Assembly: GCF_008642355.1 (NCBI RefSeq) | Contig: NZ_CP029193.1 | Span: forward strand, 3,806,001-3,870,000 | Length of the DNA: 64,000 bases | DNA from: Streptomyces venezuelae | GTDB lineage: Bacteria; Actinomycetota; Actinomycetes; Streptomycetales; Streptomycetaceae | Direction: 5' to 3' | In this document: positions 1-10,570 of the stretch, piece after piece | Layout of the letters: each line of letters starts with the position of its first letter | Position numbering within the stretch: position 1 is the first letter of the stretch | The notes under the pieces: generated by a model | Seen by the model: only the letters and a program-made list of their open reading frames with translations | Databases searched by the model: none | What the model was told of the DNA's origin: nothing | Position numbers and translations under genes: made by a program

Positions 1-927
1 CTCGAACAGGTCCGCAAGGAGATCGACGACCTGTACCACGACGCGGGCGTGGCCACGGACGCGTACAACGCGGCCGAGGAGAAGGCCGAGAAGCAGTCCG
101 AGCAGATCGTGGAGCTGGCCAAGGACATCGCCAAGGGCCAGGCGAAACTCAAGAAGCTGAAGGCCCGCGCGGGCGCCGCGGCCCGCGCGCAGTACCGCGC
201 GGGCGGCATGCCCTCCGAGGCCAGGCTGATGCTCAGCGACGACCCGGGGCAGTTCCTGGACGGCGCGGGCCGCATCCGGGAGGGCGAGAAGGCCACCAAG
301 GGCCTGCTGACCGACATGGAGAGAACGCAGGACGACCTGCGGATCTACGCCAAGGACGCCACCGCCCGCTGGACGAAGCTGGAAGCCAACCGCAAGTCGA
401 AGGCCGCCGCGAAGAAGAAGATAAAGAGGAAGATCGCGGCCGCCGAGAAGCTCGAGTCGACGCTGGAGGAGAAGGAGCGGGAGCGGCTGCGCAAGCTGGA
501 GGAGGAGGCCGCCCGCAAGAAGCAGTCGGCGTGGGTGAGTTCGGGCGTCCTGAAGGACGTCGACGGCAAGGCGTCCACCCGCGGCGAGAAGGCCGTCGAG
601 TTCGCCACCGCCCAGATCGGCAAGCCGTACGTGTGGGGCGCCGAGGGCCCGGGTTCGTACGACTGCTCGGGGCTGACCTCCCAGGCCTGGGCCGCCGCGG
701 GCAAGGGCATTCCGCGGACGTCGCAGGAGCAGTGGAAGCAGTTGCCGCGCGTCGACATCAAGAACATGCGCCCCGGTGACCTGATCATCTACCACGCGGA
801 CGCGAGCCATGTCGGGATGTATCTGGGCGACGGCGCGATCGTGCACGCGCCGCGGCCGGGCCGGAACGTGACGATCGCGGGGGCCGGGTCGATGCGGATA
901 CTCGGGGTCGTGCGGCCCGACAAGTAG
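1..927 (+). CDS. NlpC/P60 (C40) peptidoglycan hydrolase, 5' truncated by window edge
   Basis: The reading frame is open from the first base, so the true start lies upstream. Window codons 1-170 encode a long charged Lys/Glu/Ala/Arg helix, probably coiled coil. Codons about 195-308 form an NlpC/P60 domain with the catalytic Cys at codon 222 (DCSG), His at about codon 270 (SHVGMY) and a third polar residue at His 282 (VHAPRPG). This layout is that of actinobacterial RipA-like secreted hydrolases, which cut peptide stems in peptidoglycan during growth, division or spore germination. The signal peptide would be upstream and cannot be seen. The family call is secure; the precise substrate is not. 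Confidence 0.9.
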   Translation, partial: LEQVRKEIDDLYHDAGVATDAYNAAEEKAEKQSEQIVELAKDIAKGQAKLKKLKARAGAAARAQYRAGGMPSEARLMLSDDPGQFLDGAGRIREGEKATKGLLTDMERTQDDLRIYAKDATARWTKLEANRKSKAAAKKKIKRKIAAAEKLESTLEEKERERLRKLEEEAARKKQSAWVSSGVLKDVDGKASTRGEKAVEFATAQIGKPYVWGAEGPGSYDCSGLTSQAWAAAGKGIPRTSQEQWKQLPRVDIKNMRPGDLIIYHADASHVGMYLGDGAIVHAPRPGRNVTIAGAGSMRILGVVRPDK

Positions 928-1143
928 GCGCAGGCCCCTGTTCCGTGGGATGGCCGCTCCCTGCCCCTCCCCCATGTGACCCAGCGCACGACGCAGGTCC
1001 ACTCTCAACCCTCGCGGCGTGATGTTCGTCATCCCCTGCGGGACCGTGCCGTGCCCAATTGCGTTACCGGATGCGGCATATGACGGTGGCTGTTTGCCGT
1101 GCGGCATTCCTATGGAGGCACGGCTACCGCTATGGTCCCCGTC

Positions 1144-1169
1144 GGTGCCGCGTCGACCTGCGCGGCACC
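1144..1169. promoter_or_regulatory. Hairpin in the leader of the PP2C phosphatase gene
   Basis: A perfect 9-bp inverted repeat (GGTGCCGCG / CGCGGCACC, 8-base loop) sits about 30 bases before the start at 1201, inside a 273-bp gap (928-1200). It has no T-tract. It could be a weak terminator or a leader structure. I see nothing else convincing in that gap. Confidence 0.3.
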
Positions 1170-1200
1170 ATGCCCTCGGGGGGAGGGAAGGAACCAGACG

Positions 1201-2595
1201 ATGCCCGTACCCATACCGCGGCAGAGAGCGATACCGGCCGCGGAAGGCGGTCAGGCTCACCCGGCGCCCCCACACGACACGACGGCGCCGTCCCAGGAAG
1301 GCCCCCGCGTCAACGGCTTCAGCAGTGCCACGGACACCCGCGCCGACACCGGTACCACCGGCACCGCCACCGGCGGCAACGGTTCCGGTCTCACCCTGCT
1401 CGTGATCGAGGACGACCCGGCGGGGTCCCTCAGCGTGCCCGAGCTCCTCGACTCCGCGGGCAAGCCCATCCGTATCCGCACCGCCCGCAACCTCACCGAG
1501 GCCGAGCGGCTGCTCACGGACGACGTGCACTGCATCCTGCTCGACCTCGCCCTGCCCGCCCCCGGCGCCTCCCCCGGCGCCGGTACTGGCACCGGCACCG
1601 CCGAGGGCGACGAGGACGAGCTCATCGCCCTCAAGCACGTGCTGCGGCTCGCGCCCCGGCACGCCGTCCTCGCGCTCACCGCGAACGACGACTCCGAGCG
1701 CGGCGCCGAGGCCGTGCGCGTCGGCGCGCAGGACTACCTGTTCCGGGACGAGCTGGACGGCCGGCTGCTGAGCCGCGCCATCCGGTACGCGGTCGAGCGC
1801 AAGCGCGCCGACGCCGCACAGCGCCAGCTGACCGAGTCGCGGCTGCGCGCGCAGGAGAACGCCCGTCTGGAGCGCGGCCTGCTGCCGACGCCGCTCCTGG
1901 AGGGCTCACCGCTGCGCTTCGCCGCCCGCTACCGGCCCGGCCGCTCCCGCGCGCTGCTCGGCGGCGACTTCTACGACACCGTGCGCACGCCCGACGGCGC
2001 CGTGCACGTCATGATCGGCGACGTCTGCGGCCACGGCCCCGACGAGGCGGCGCTCGGCGTGGAGCTGCGCATCGCCTGGCGCGCGCTGACCTTCGCGGGC
2101 CTGTGCGGCGACGAGCTGCTCTCCACGCTCCAGAAGGTTCTGGAGCACGAGCGCCCGGACGACGAGATCTTCGCGACCCTCTGCACGGTCGACATCGCCC
2201 CGGACGGCCGCAGGGCCGGTCTCTGTCTCGCCGGGCACCCCGCGCCGCTGATCGCCCGCGAGGGACGGCTCGCCGAGCTGCTCCCGTACGAGGACGGGGG
2301 TCCCGCCCTGGGGCTCCTGCCGCGCGCCCGCTGGCCGCGCCGACAGGTGGAGCTGGGCGGCAAGTGGAGCCTGATGCTCTACACGGACGGCCTGATCGAG
2401 GGCCGCATCGGCCAGGGCAACCAGCGGCTTGGGCAGGAAGGCATGGTGGACATGGTCCGCCGCCAGATCGCGGCCGGGCTGCAGGGCGAGGAGCTGCTGG
2501 AGGCGGCGGTGAACGAGGCCCGCGACCTCAACGGCGGGGACCTGACGGACGACGTGGCGGTACTGCTCCTGGACCGGGCGCCCGGCGCGCGCTGA
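1201..2595 (+). CDS. Response-regulator receiver / PP2C (SpoIIE-type) serine phosphatase
   Basis: 464 residues. A receiver domain occupies about residues 60-190, with acidic residues IEDD near its start and a candidate phospho-acceptor Asp115 (CILLDLALP). A short helical linker follows, then a PP2C/SpoIIE phosphatase domain to the C-terminus with metal-binding motifs GGDFYDT and IGDVCGHG. Such RsbU-like proteins dephosphorylate anti-anti-sigma factors and so activate stress or developmental sigma factors in response to a partner kinase. No kinase or anti-sigma gene is adjacent. The ATG at 1201 is chosen because a purine-rich ribosome-binding site (GGGAGGGAAGG) precedes it. An upstream in-frame ATG at 1099 has no such site. 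Confidence 0.87.
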   Translation: MPVPIPRQRAIPAAEGGQAHPAPPHDTTAPSQEGPRVNGFSSATDTRADTGTTGTATGGNGSGLTLLVIEDDPAGSLSVPELLDSAGKPIRIRTARNLTEAERLLTDDVHCILLDLALPAPGASPGAGTGTGTAEGDEDELIALKHVLRLAPRHAVLALTANDDSERGAEAVRVGAQDYLFRDELDGRLLSRAIRYAVERKRADAAQRQLTESRLRAQENARLERGLLPTPLLEGSPLRFAARYRPGRSRALLGGDFYDTVRTPDGAVHVMIGDVCGHGPDEAALGVELRIAWRALTFAGLCGDELLSTLQKVLEHERPDDEIFATLCTVDIAPDGRRAGLCLAGHPAPLIAREGRLAELLPYEDGGPALGLLPRARWPRRQVELGGKWSLMLYTDGLIEGRIGQGNQRLGQEGMVDMVRRQIAAGLQGEELLEAAVNEARDLNGGDLTDDVAVLLLDRAPGAR

Positions 2596-2619
2596 GCGGC
2601 CGGGCCTCTCGGCCTGCCG

Positions 2620-2970
2620 TCACCGTCCGCCGTTGTACGGGCCGTAGGGACCGTCGCTGCTGGAGCCGCCGCGGCGGCCGCCGCCGCCCGTGATCTGCCG
2701 GATCGCGGGGCGCACGTCGACCATGTAGACGATGGTGGCGACGAGCCCGATGATCGGCAGGAAGGACAGGATCGGGAAGAGCAGGTTCACCACGAAGGCG
2801 AGCCCGAGGATGATCAGCCAGAACGGCTTGGTCTTCTTGTCCGCGGCGCGATAGGCGTCCTCGCGCCGGACGGCGGCGTCGATGAGCGCGAATCCGCTGA
2901 AGACGATCAGGGCCAGCGACAGCAGCCACATGAAGTTCGCGAACCCTTGCATCAGCACAACGTCCACCAC
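2620..2970 (-). CDS. DUF2516 family membrane protein
   Basis: 116 residues. Two or three hydrophobic helices (near residues 8-30, 50-70 and 72-88) flank a short charged loop rich in Lys and Asp. The tail is Gly/Arg/Ser-rich. The sequence matches the DUF2516 family, small actinobacterial membrane proteins of unknown role. The gene is convergent with the PP2C phosphatase gene across 24 bp. GTG codons at 2970 and 2967 and an ATG at 2952 are all possible starts; none has a strong ribosome-binding site. No function is assigned. Confidence 0.75.
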   Translation of the reverse strand: MVDVVLMQGFANFMWLLSLALIVFSGFALIDAAVRREDAYRAADKKTKPFWLIILGLAFVVNLLFPILSFLPIIGLVATIVYMVDVRPAIRQITGGGGRRGGSSSDGPYGPYNGGR

Positions 2971-3103
2971 CAGTCTCGGCTCATCGATTACGCGGCCACG
3001 GTACCCGCTACCCAGTCACCCGCTACCCGGACAACGGGGCGGACACTCGATGAGTGCCCGCCCCGGCGCGTGGCCCGGCTCTGCCCGGCCGGCACGGCCC
3101 GCT

Positions 3104-3718
3104 CTACTTGGCGGGCGGTGTGGTCTTCTTGGCGGCCGGCTTCTTGGCCGGTGCCTTCTTGGCGGCGGGCTTCTTCACCGGGGCGGCGGCGACGGCGCTC
3201 TTCGGCGTGACGACGGCGGGCCCCTTGGGCTCGGCGGACTGCGTCACGGCGGGCTTCGGCTCGTCGTCGGGCTCGACGGTCTCGGCCAGGTCGAGGATCT
3301 CCTCGGCGGCCTCGCCGCGCCACGACTTCACGGCCTGCTCGCCGTGCTCGGCGACCTCGTCGTACTTCTCGCGCGCCTTGACCGCGAGCTCGGCGGCGAC
3401 GCCGACACCGCGCAGCGCGAGGTCCTGAGCGGTTTCGCCGAGCTTCTTCAGGTCGGTGTCGATCGTGCCGAGCACCTCGGCGACCTTCGCCTGGAGGGTC
3501 TCCTGCGCCTCCTTGGCGCGGGCACCGGCCTTGTCCTGGACGGCCTTCGGGTCGGTGTTGCGCACCGCTTCGATGCGGGACGGGGCCTCGGCGATCAGCT
3601 GCTCGACGAGCCCCGGAACCTTCTTCGCCTGCTGGATGGCGAGGTCCGCGGACCCGGCGACGAAGTACGCGGGGGTGGGGTTGCTCAGGGTCTTGCGCAG
3701 GTCATCGGTGATGGCCAT
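3104..3718 (-). CDS. HbhA-like helical protein with Lys/Ala/Pro-rich tail
   Basis: 204 residues. The first ~150 are amphipathic helix with heptad character (Ala, Glu, Lys, Val). The last 35 are a basic repeat of KKPAAKKAP type. This matches the layout of mycobacterial heparin-binding hemagglutinin and its streptomycete homologues, where the basic tail binds polyanions (glycosaminoglycans or DNA). No signal peptide or membrane segment is visible, so the location is uncertain. The ATG at 3718 follows a clear GGAGGACC site. A small direct repeat (TATGAGGCG) lies just upstream near 3748-3771. Confidence 0.65.
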   Translation of the reverse strand: MAITDDLRKTLSNPTPAYFVAGSADLAIQQAKKVPGLVEQLIAEAPSRIEAVRNTDPKAVQDKAGARAKEAQETLQAKVAEVLGTIDTDLKKLGETAQDLALRGVGVAAELAVKAREKYDEVAEHGEQAVKSWRGEAAEEILDLAETVEPDDEPKPAVTQSAEPKGPAVVTPKSAVAAAPVKKPAAKKAPAKKPAAKKTTPPAK

Positions 3719-3776
3719 GACGAGGGTCCTCCCGGATTCGCGTCGGCGTATGAGGCGTATGAGGCGTGTGGAACGT

Positions 3777-4193
3777 TCAGCCTGTGGGTGCTTGCTCGGT
3801 ACCGGCATCACTGCCGTCGTCGTACGCGTCCGCGTGCGACGGCGTCTCGAAGCCGTTCTCCTTGCGGAACGACTCGTAGATCTGCAACAGCACTTGCTTC
3901 TGGCGTTCGTTGATGGACGGGTCGGCGAGGATGACGGCGCGCGTCTCCAGCTCGTCCCGCTCCTTCTCGTCGAGGATCCCGGCCCGCACGTACAGCGTCT
4001 CGGCGGAGATCCGCAGGGCCTTGGCGACCTGCTGCAGGACCTCGGCGCTCGGCTTGCGCAGGCCGCGCTCGATCTGGCTCAGATACGGATTGGACACTCC
4101 CGCGGCATCGGCGAGCTGCCGCAGCGACAGCTGCGCACTGCGCCGCTGTTCGCGCAGATACTCACCGAGATTGCCGACGTTGAGCGATGCCAT
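3777..4193 (-). CDS. XRE-family helix-turn-helix regulator
   Basis: 138 residues. Residues 8-65 form an HTH_3 domain (LRQLADAAGVSNPYLSQIE region), followed by a helical region and an acidic tail. The protein resembles short single-domain XRE regulators of streptomycetes; no effector domain is visible. The gene ends 58 bp before the start of the HbhA-like gene on the same strand, so the two may be co-transcribed. A perfect 12-bp-arm inverted repeat 26 bp upstream (4220-4247) suggests autoregulation. Confidence 0.82.
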   Translation of the reverse strand: MASLNVGNLGEYLREQRRSAQLSLRQLADAAGVSNPYLSQIERGLRKPSAEVLQQVAKALRISAETLYVRAGILDEKERDELETRAVILADPSINERQKQVLLQIYESFRKENGFETPSHADAYDDGSDAGTEQAPTG

Positions 4194-4219
4194 ACGCCGA
4201 TGGTGCAGCACCGCCGCTA

Positions 4220-4247
4220 ACTTTTGCAAGCAACCGCTTGCAAAAGT
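4220..4247. promoter_or_regulatory. Palindromic operator upstream of the XRE regulator
   Basis: Perfect inverted repeat with 12-bp arms (ACTTTTGCAAGC / GCTTGCAAAAGT) around a 4-base centre. It is A/T-richer than its surroundings and centred about 40 bp upstream of the regulator's start. The next gene on the far side is on the same strand and ends at 4301, so the site can only serve the XRE gene. It is most likely that protein's own operator. Confidence 0.65.
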
Positions 4248-4300
4248 GCGCCACGCCACTTCGGCCGTGGAACGGCGACGGAAGACGGACCAGTTGACCG

Positions 4301-5170
4301 TCACGCCGCCCTGGAGCGGTCCCTCGTCTCCGTGCGTCGCTCGAACCCCGCCGACTCGTACGTCGCCACCGCGGCCGTGTTCGAGCTCGGTGTGGCGACC
4401 AGCGCGCTCGACGCGCCCATGTCCCGGAGCGCGGCCGCCGCGGCGAGGGTGATCTGTTCGCCGTGGCCGCGGCGGCGGTGGTCGCGGTGTACGCCCATCG
4501 GTTCGAGGATCCCCGGTCTGCCGGCGCCCGCCGACCAGACCGTCACGGCCGCCACCGCGTCGCCCCCGTCGTCGTACCCGAGGAGACAGCGCGCGTCGGC
4601 GTACGGCAGGCCCGACGCCACCGCGTGCCAGCGGTCCGCCGTGAACCTCGAACCGTCGAACGCCGCACCGAGTACGGCCGCGAACGCCTGGGCCCGCGCC
4701 GGGCCGACCTCCTCGACGCGCAGGTCCGGCGTGCGGACCGGGGCCGTGAGGTCGCGGCGCAGCGGTGTCCACGGATCGTCGAGGTGCCAGCCCTCCTCGG
4801 CGCCCAGGAGGTCAGGGAAGAGGGTGTTCGGGGGTGCCTCGATGTTCACGCGGCCCGCGGGCAGTACGCCACGCGCCGGGTCGGTCACGTCGGCGACCAA
4901 CTGCCGTGCCAGTTCCTCGTCCTGACGGACGTCCGGCGCGGTCGTCAGCCGCAGCAGGTCCGGGCCGTCCAGCAGGCCGGCCGCGAGAATCCGCCCCGAC
5001 CGGCTCCACGTCCTGACCGCCGCCGCGGTCGCCTCCGCGCCCGAGCGCCAGAACCAGCCCAGGTCCCCCGGATGCAACTGCGTCGGCGCCCCTTCGTACT
5101 GCCACTCCCGCAGTACGGCCACGGCCTCGGCCAGCCCGTCGACCCCCGGAACGTTCAACACGATCGCCAT
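4301..5170 (-). CDS. GNAT-family N-acetyltransferase
   Basis: 289 residues. The C-terminal half (about residues 160-280) has the GNAT pattern: an acetyl-CoA-binding turn (MGVHRDHRRRGHGEQI), then a segment with NTAAVATYESAGF near the end, typical of the motif B helix. The N-terminal half is a second, degenerate GNAT-like lobe. The substrate cannot be predicted. The start at 5170 is chosen over an in-frame ATG four codons upstream; neither has a strong ribosome-binding site. The gene is divergent from the UvrA-like gene. Confidence 0.75.
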   Translation of the reverse strand: MAIVLNVPGVDGLAEAVAVLREWQYEGAPTQLHPGDLGWFWRSGAEATAAAVRTWSRSGRILAAGLLDGPDLLRLTTAPDVRQDEELARQLVADVTDPARGVLPAGRVNIEAPPNTLFPDLLGAEEGWHLDDPWTPLRRDLTAPVRTPDLRVEEVGPARAQAFAAVLGAAFDGSRFTADRWHAVASGLPYADARCLLGYDDGGDAVAAVTVWSAGAGRPGILEPMGVHRDHRRRGHGEQITLAAAAALRDMGASSALVATPSSNTAAVATYESAGFERRTETRDRSRAA

Positions 5171-5351
5171 GGCAACGATCACACCCCATCGTGCCGGACG
5201 GCCGCATCCCCTTTGCCGGCCGATCCCCTCGGAGGTGCGTCGGGGCGCCGTTGTCAGACCCCCCGGCTAGCGTGAGCACGAGTACCGCTGTTACGCCAAC
5301 TCCTCCCCGTACGCCGCCATGTACGGGACTCGCTGCCCCGCGGAGACAACG

Positions 5352-7715
<2,364 letters not shown>

Positions 7716-7736
<21 letters not shown>

Positions 7737-7787
7737 CCGGCGGAGTACGTGGGCGGCCGACCGGCGGAGTACGTGGGCGGCTGACCG
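7716..7787 (+). repeat. Three 24-bp tandem repeats spanning the UvrA-like stop codon
   Basis: Three head-to-tail copies of a 24-bp unit begin at 7716, 7740 and 7764. Each encodes A-E-Y-V-G-G, then a seventh codon, then Pro. The first copy has TGA (the gene's stop), the second CGA and the third TGA. The unit is a multiple of three, so reading through the first stop would add 16 in-frame residues. Confidence 0.9.
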
Positions 7788-7918
7788 GCCGCCCTGGCGG
7801 ATAGCCACTTTTTAGTGGGTACTTGGCGGGGCGGCCCTCGGCGGAGAACCTTGTGGAGGAGCGGGGCGCACGGGCCACGCAGACGTGAAGGACGGCGAGG
7901 ACAGGAGGTGTCGGTGCG

Positions 7919-8287
7919 TCAGGAAGTCCTTCCCGACAGGGACTCGTCCCCGACGCCGGCCATCTTGTCCAGGCGCCGGTGGCCCCAGTCCGACAGCGGG
8001 GCCAGAGCCTCGCAGAGGTCGCGGCCGAAAGCCGTGAGGGAGTAGACGGTCTTCAACGGCCGCACATTGTGCACCTCCCGGTGCACGAGGCCGTCCGCCT
8101 CCATCTCGCGGAGGGCCTGAGTCAGCACTTTCTCCGTCAGCCCCGGCAGCAGCCGCAGCATCTCGCCGGGGCGGCGGGGTCCGCTCTCCAGCGGCCAGAG
8201 CAGTGCCGTCTTCCACTTGCCGTCGATCACGGCGATCGCGGCGGTCACTCCGCACACGTTCGGGTCCTGCGCACGGCTGCGCGTCAT
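7919..8287 (-). CDS. HxlR-family winged-helix regulator
   Basis: 122 residues, the usual HxlR length. The family signature is clear: Cys12 near the N-terminus, GKWKTALLWPL, then RPGEMLRLLPGLTEKVLTQ as the recognition helix region and VYSLTAFG in the wing. HxlR proteins are dimeric repressors or activators, often redox- or aldehyde-responsive. The gene is divergent from the imine-reductase-like gene at 8358, across 70 bp that include a palindrome, so it probably controls that gene and itself. The ATG at 8287 has a GGAGGGG site about ten bases upstream. Confidence 0.88.
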   Translation of the reverse strand: MTRSRAQDPNVCGVTAAIAVIDGKWKTALLWPLESGPRRPGEMLRLLPGLTEKVLTQALREMEADGLVHREVHNVRPLKTVYSLTAFGRDLCEALAPLSDWGHRRLDKMAGVGDESLSGRTS

Positions 8288-8321
8288 GTCCGTCCGTCCC
8301 CTCCACTGCCATCCATCCGCA

Positions 8322-8337
8322 TACACATGCCTGTGTA
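8322..8337. promoter_or_regulatory. Palindrome between HxlR and oxidoreductase genes
   Basis: TACACA-TGCC-TGTGTA, a perfect 6-bp-arm inverted repeat in the 70-bp divergent gap, 20 bp before the oxidoreductase start. It is a good candidate HxlR operator on position and symmetry. Confidence 0.5.
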
Positions 8338-8357
8338 CGTACGCACGGAGTCGCATC

Positions 8358-9260
8358 ATGCCTGCGAACAACACGCACCAGTCTGCCGTCACGAGCCCCG
8401 TCACCGTCATCGGCCTCGGTCCCATGGGGCGGGCCCTCGCCGCCGCGTTCCTCGCCGCCGGTGTACCCACCACCGTGTGGAACCGGACGCCGGGGCGGGA
8501 CGGCGAACTGGTCGAACGCGGCGCGCTGAGAGCCCGCACCGCCGAAGAGGCCGTCGCCGCGAGCCCGTTGACCGTGGTGTGCGTCGTCAATTACGACGCC
8601 TCGGACGCGGTCCTGCGCGACGACGCCGTCACCCGCGCCCTCAAGGGCCGGACCGTCGTGAACCTCAGCGCCGACACCCCCGACCGCGCCAGGTCGGCCG
8701 CGGAGTGGGCGGCCGCGCACGGGGTGCGGTACCTGGACGGCGCGATCATGACGCCGACCACGACGATCGGAACGCCGCACGCCGTCTTCATCCACAGCGG
8801 TGAGACCGCGCTCTACGAGGAGCACCGTCCCACCCTCGAAGCGCTGGGCGGCACCCACACGCACCTCGGTGAGGACATCGGGCGGGCGGCGGCGTACGAC
8901 GTGGCGCTGCTCGACATCTTCTGGACCGCGATGACCGGGTACATGCACGCCCTGGCGGTGGCGAAGGCCGAGGGTGTCCAGGCGCGCGAGCTGGCCCCGT
9001 TCGCGGCGGGCATCGGCGCGATCCTCCCGGCGGTGTTCGAGGCCGCCGCGGCGGAGGTGGACAACGGTACGTACTCCGGGGACGACAACCCGATCACGTC
9101 CGCCGCGTCCACGATGGCCCACGTGATCCACACGTCCGAGTCCCACGGCATCGACGCGGGCGTCATGCGTGCCGCCGAGGGGCTGGCCCGGCGCGTCATC
9201 GGCGAGGGCCACGGCACCGACGGGCTGACCAGGGTCACCGAGCTGCTCGGCCGACGCTGA
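8358..9260 (+). CDS. NAD(P)-dependent oxidoreductase, imine-reductase-like (copy 1)
   Basis: 300 residues. The N-terminal Rossmann fold (residues ~14-170) starts with VTVIGLGPMG and continues to TTVWNRTP, the NADPH-binding pattern of the beta-hydroxyacid dehydrogenase superfamily. The C-terminal helical domain includes AAAYDVALLDIFW, as in actinobacterial imine reductases, which dimerise through this domain and reduce cyclic imines. I cannot fix the catalytic residue from sequence alone. The gene is divergent from an HxlR regulator and has a paralogue at 10571. The start at 8358 has a GGAG site eight bases upstream. Confidence 0.8.
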   Translation: MPANNTHQSAVTSPVTVIGLGPMGRALAAAFLAAGVPTTVWNRTPGRDGELVERGALRARTAEEAVAASPLTVVCVVNYDASDAVLRDDAVTRALKGRTVVNLSADTPDRARSAAEWAAAHGVRYLDGAIMTPTTTIGTPHAVFIHSGETALYEEHRPTLEALGGTHTHLGEDIGRAAAYDVALLDIFWTAMTGYMHALAVAKAEGVQARELAPFAAGIGAILPAVFEAAAAEVDNGTYSGDDNPITSAASTMAHVIHTSESHGIDAGVMRAAEGLARRVIGEGHGTDGLTRVTELLGRR

Positions 9261-9422
9261 GTCCCCCAGGGGGGCGCCGGAACCCTGGGTTTCGCGGGCG
9301 CCCCGTCCCGGGCGGCGACGCCGCCGCCGGCGTGGGCGAGGACGGCTTCGCGTACATCCGCGGGCCCACGTGAACGAGTACGCCGGAGGGCGGCAAGCAG
9401 ATCACCGCGATCACGGGCGTGG

Positions 9423-10460
9423 TCAGGCGGCTGGGCGGGTGAGGTCCGGGCCGGTGGGAGCCGGGCCGGTGGGAGCCGGGTGGGTGAAGAATGAGCGGCG
9501 GTAGTCGGCGGGCGACACCCCGACCTGCTTCAGGAAGTGGTGGCGCAGGTTGTTCGCCGTGCCCAGGCCGCTCAGCTCGCCCACCCGCTCCACCGGCAGG
9601 TCCGTCGTCTCCAGCAGGCTCTGCGCGCGCACGAGCCGCTGGTTGAGCAGCCACTGCAGCGGCGTCGTACCGGTGGCCGCGTGGAGGCGCCGGTAGAACG
9701 TGCGCGGGCTCATCGACGCCCGGCGTGCGAGGTCGTCGACGGTCAGCGGGCGGTCCAGGTGTGCGCGGGCCCACTCCAGTACGGGGCCGAGGCCCCCGTC
9801 GTCCGTCTCGGGCACGGACAGGTCGATGAACTGGGCCTGCCCACCGGGCCGGTGGGCGGGCACGACCATCCGGCGCGCCAGCTGGTTGGCGACGTGCGCG
9901 CCGAGGTCGCGGCGGACCAGGTGCAGACAGAGGTCGAGGCCGGCGGTGAGTCCCGCGCTGGTCAGGACGTCGCCGTCGTCCACGTAGAGGACGGAGTCGT
10001 CGACGGTGACGTCCGGGTGGCGCGCGGCCAGTTGGGCGGTGTGCATCCAGTGGGCGGTCGCCCTGCGCCCGTCGAGGAGGCCCGCCTCCGCGAGCGCGAA
10101 GGCCCCGGTGCAGAGGGACACCATGCGGGCGCCCTCGGCATGCGCGGCCCGCAGCGCGTCGGCGAGGCCGTCCGGCAGTGGCGCGCCCTCCTCGACGCAC
10201 GCGTCCGGCACGGAGGTGACGACGACGGTGTCGGCGCCGGTCAGCCCTTCGAGGCCGTAGGGGGTACGGAGCGAGACCCCGAACTCGGCCGCCCCTTGCC
10301 CCGGCCCCTTGGTGGCGCACAGCCGCATGTCGTACCAGTGGTCCGACAGGTCGGGCTGCGGCTTGCCGAACACCGTGAAGGGGATGCTCAGTTCGTACAG
10401 ATCCCAGGACGGGATCCCGATCTCGTCGGCCACGACGACCGCCACGGAACCTGCGCTCAT
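9423..10460 (-). CDS. GlxA-type regulator (DJ-1/PfpI domain + AraC HTH)
   Basis: 345 residues. Residues ~6-190 form a DJ-1/PfpI-like domain with the nucleophile-elbow-like SLCTGAFALAEAGLLDG. Residues ~225-320 form an AraC-type double HTH (LARRASMSPRTFYRRLH and a second helix pair ending GVSPADYRRSF). These proteins are DNA-binding regulators; the DJ-1 domain is usually non-catalytic. The C-terminal tail carries a short repeat (PTGPAPTGP). The gene is divergent from the second imine-reductase-like gene, its likely target. A TACGCT hexamer six bases before the ATG suggests a leaderless transcript. Confidence 0.88.
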   Translation of the reverse strand: MSAGSVAVVVADEIGIPSWDLYELSIPFTVFGKPQPDLSDHWYDMRLCATKGPGQGAAEFGVSLRTPYGLEGLTGADTVVVTSVPDACVEEGAPLPDGLADALRAAHAEGARMVSLCTGAFALAEAGLLDGRRATAHWMHTAQLAARHPDVTVDDSVLYVDDGDVLTSAGLTAGLDLCLHLVRRDLGAHVANQLARRMVVPAHRPGGQAQFIDLSVPETDDGGLGPVLEWARAHLDRPLTVDDLARRASMSPRTFYRRLHAATGTTPLQWLLNQRLVRAQSLLETTDLPVERVGELSGLGTANNLRHHFLKQVGVSPADYRRSFFTHPAPTGPAPTGPDLTRPAA

Positions 10461-10466
10461 GAGGGG

Positions 10467-10472
10467 AGCGTA
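10467..10472 (-). promoter_or_regulatory. -10 element of leaderless GlxA-type regulator gene
   Basis: TACGCT on the minus strand, exactly six bases before the ATG at 10460. This spacing would start transcription at or next to the start codon. Confidence 0.45.
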
Positions 10473-10510
10473 CGGCGGTCCCGGCTCCCCGCGACGGTTG
10501 GCAGGAATTT

Positions 10511-10520
10511 GGTGATCACC
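10511..10520. promoter_or_regulatory. Short palindrome in the GlxA / oxidoreductase divergent gap
   Basis: GGTGATCACC, a perfect 10-bp palindrome midway in the 110-bp gap between the regulator (start 10460) and the oxidoreductase (start 10571). It is a possible operator but is short. Confidence 0.3.
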
Positions 10521-10570
10521 GTCACCGCTGTCACTGTCGACGGTCGGCGCCCGCTGCGACCGTGGTCCCC

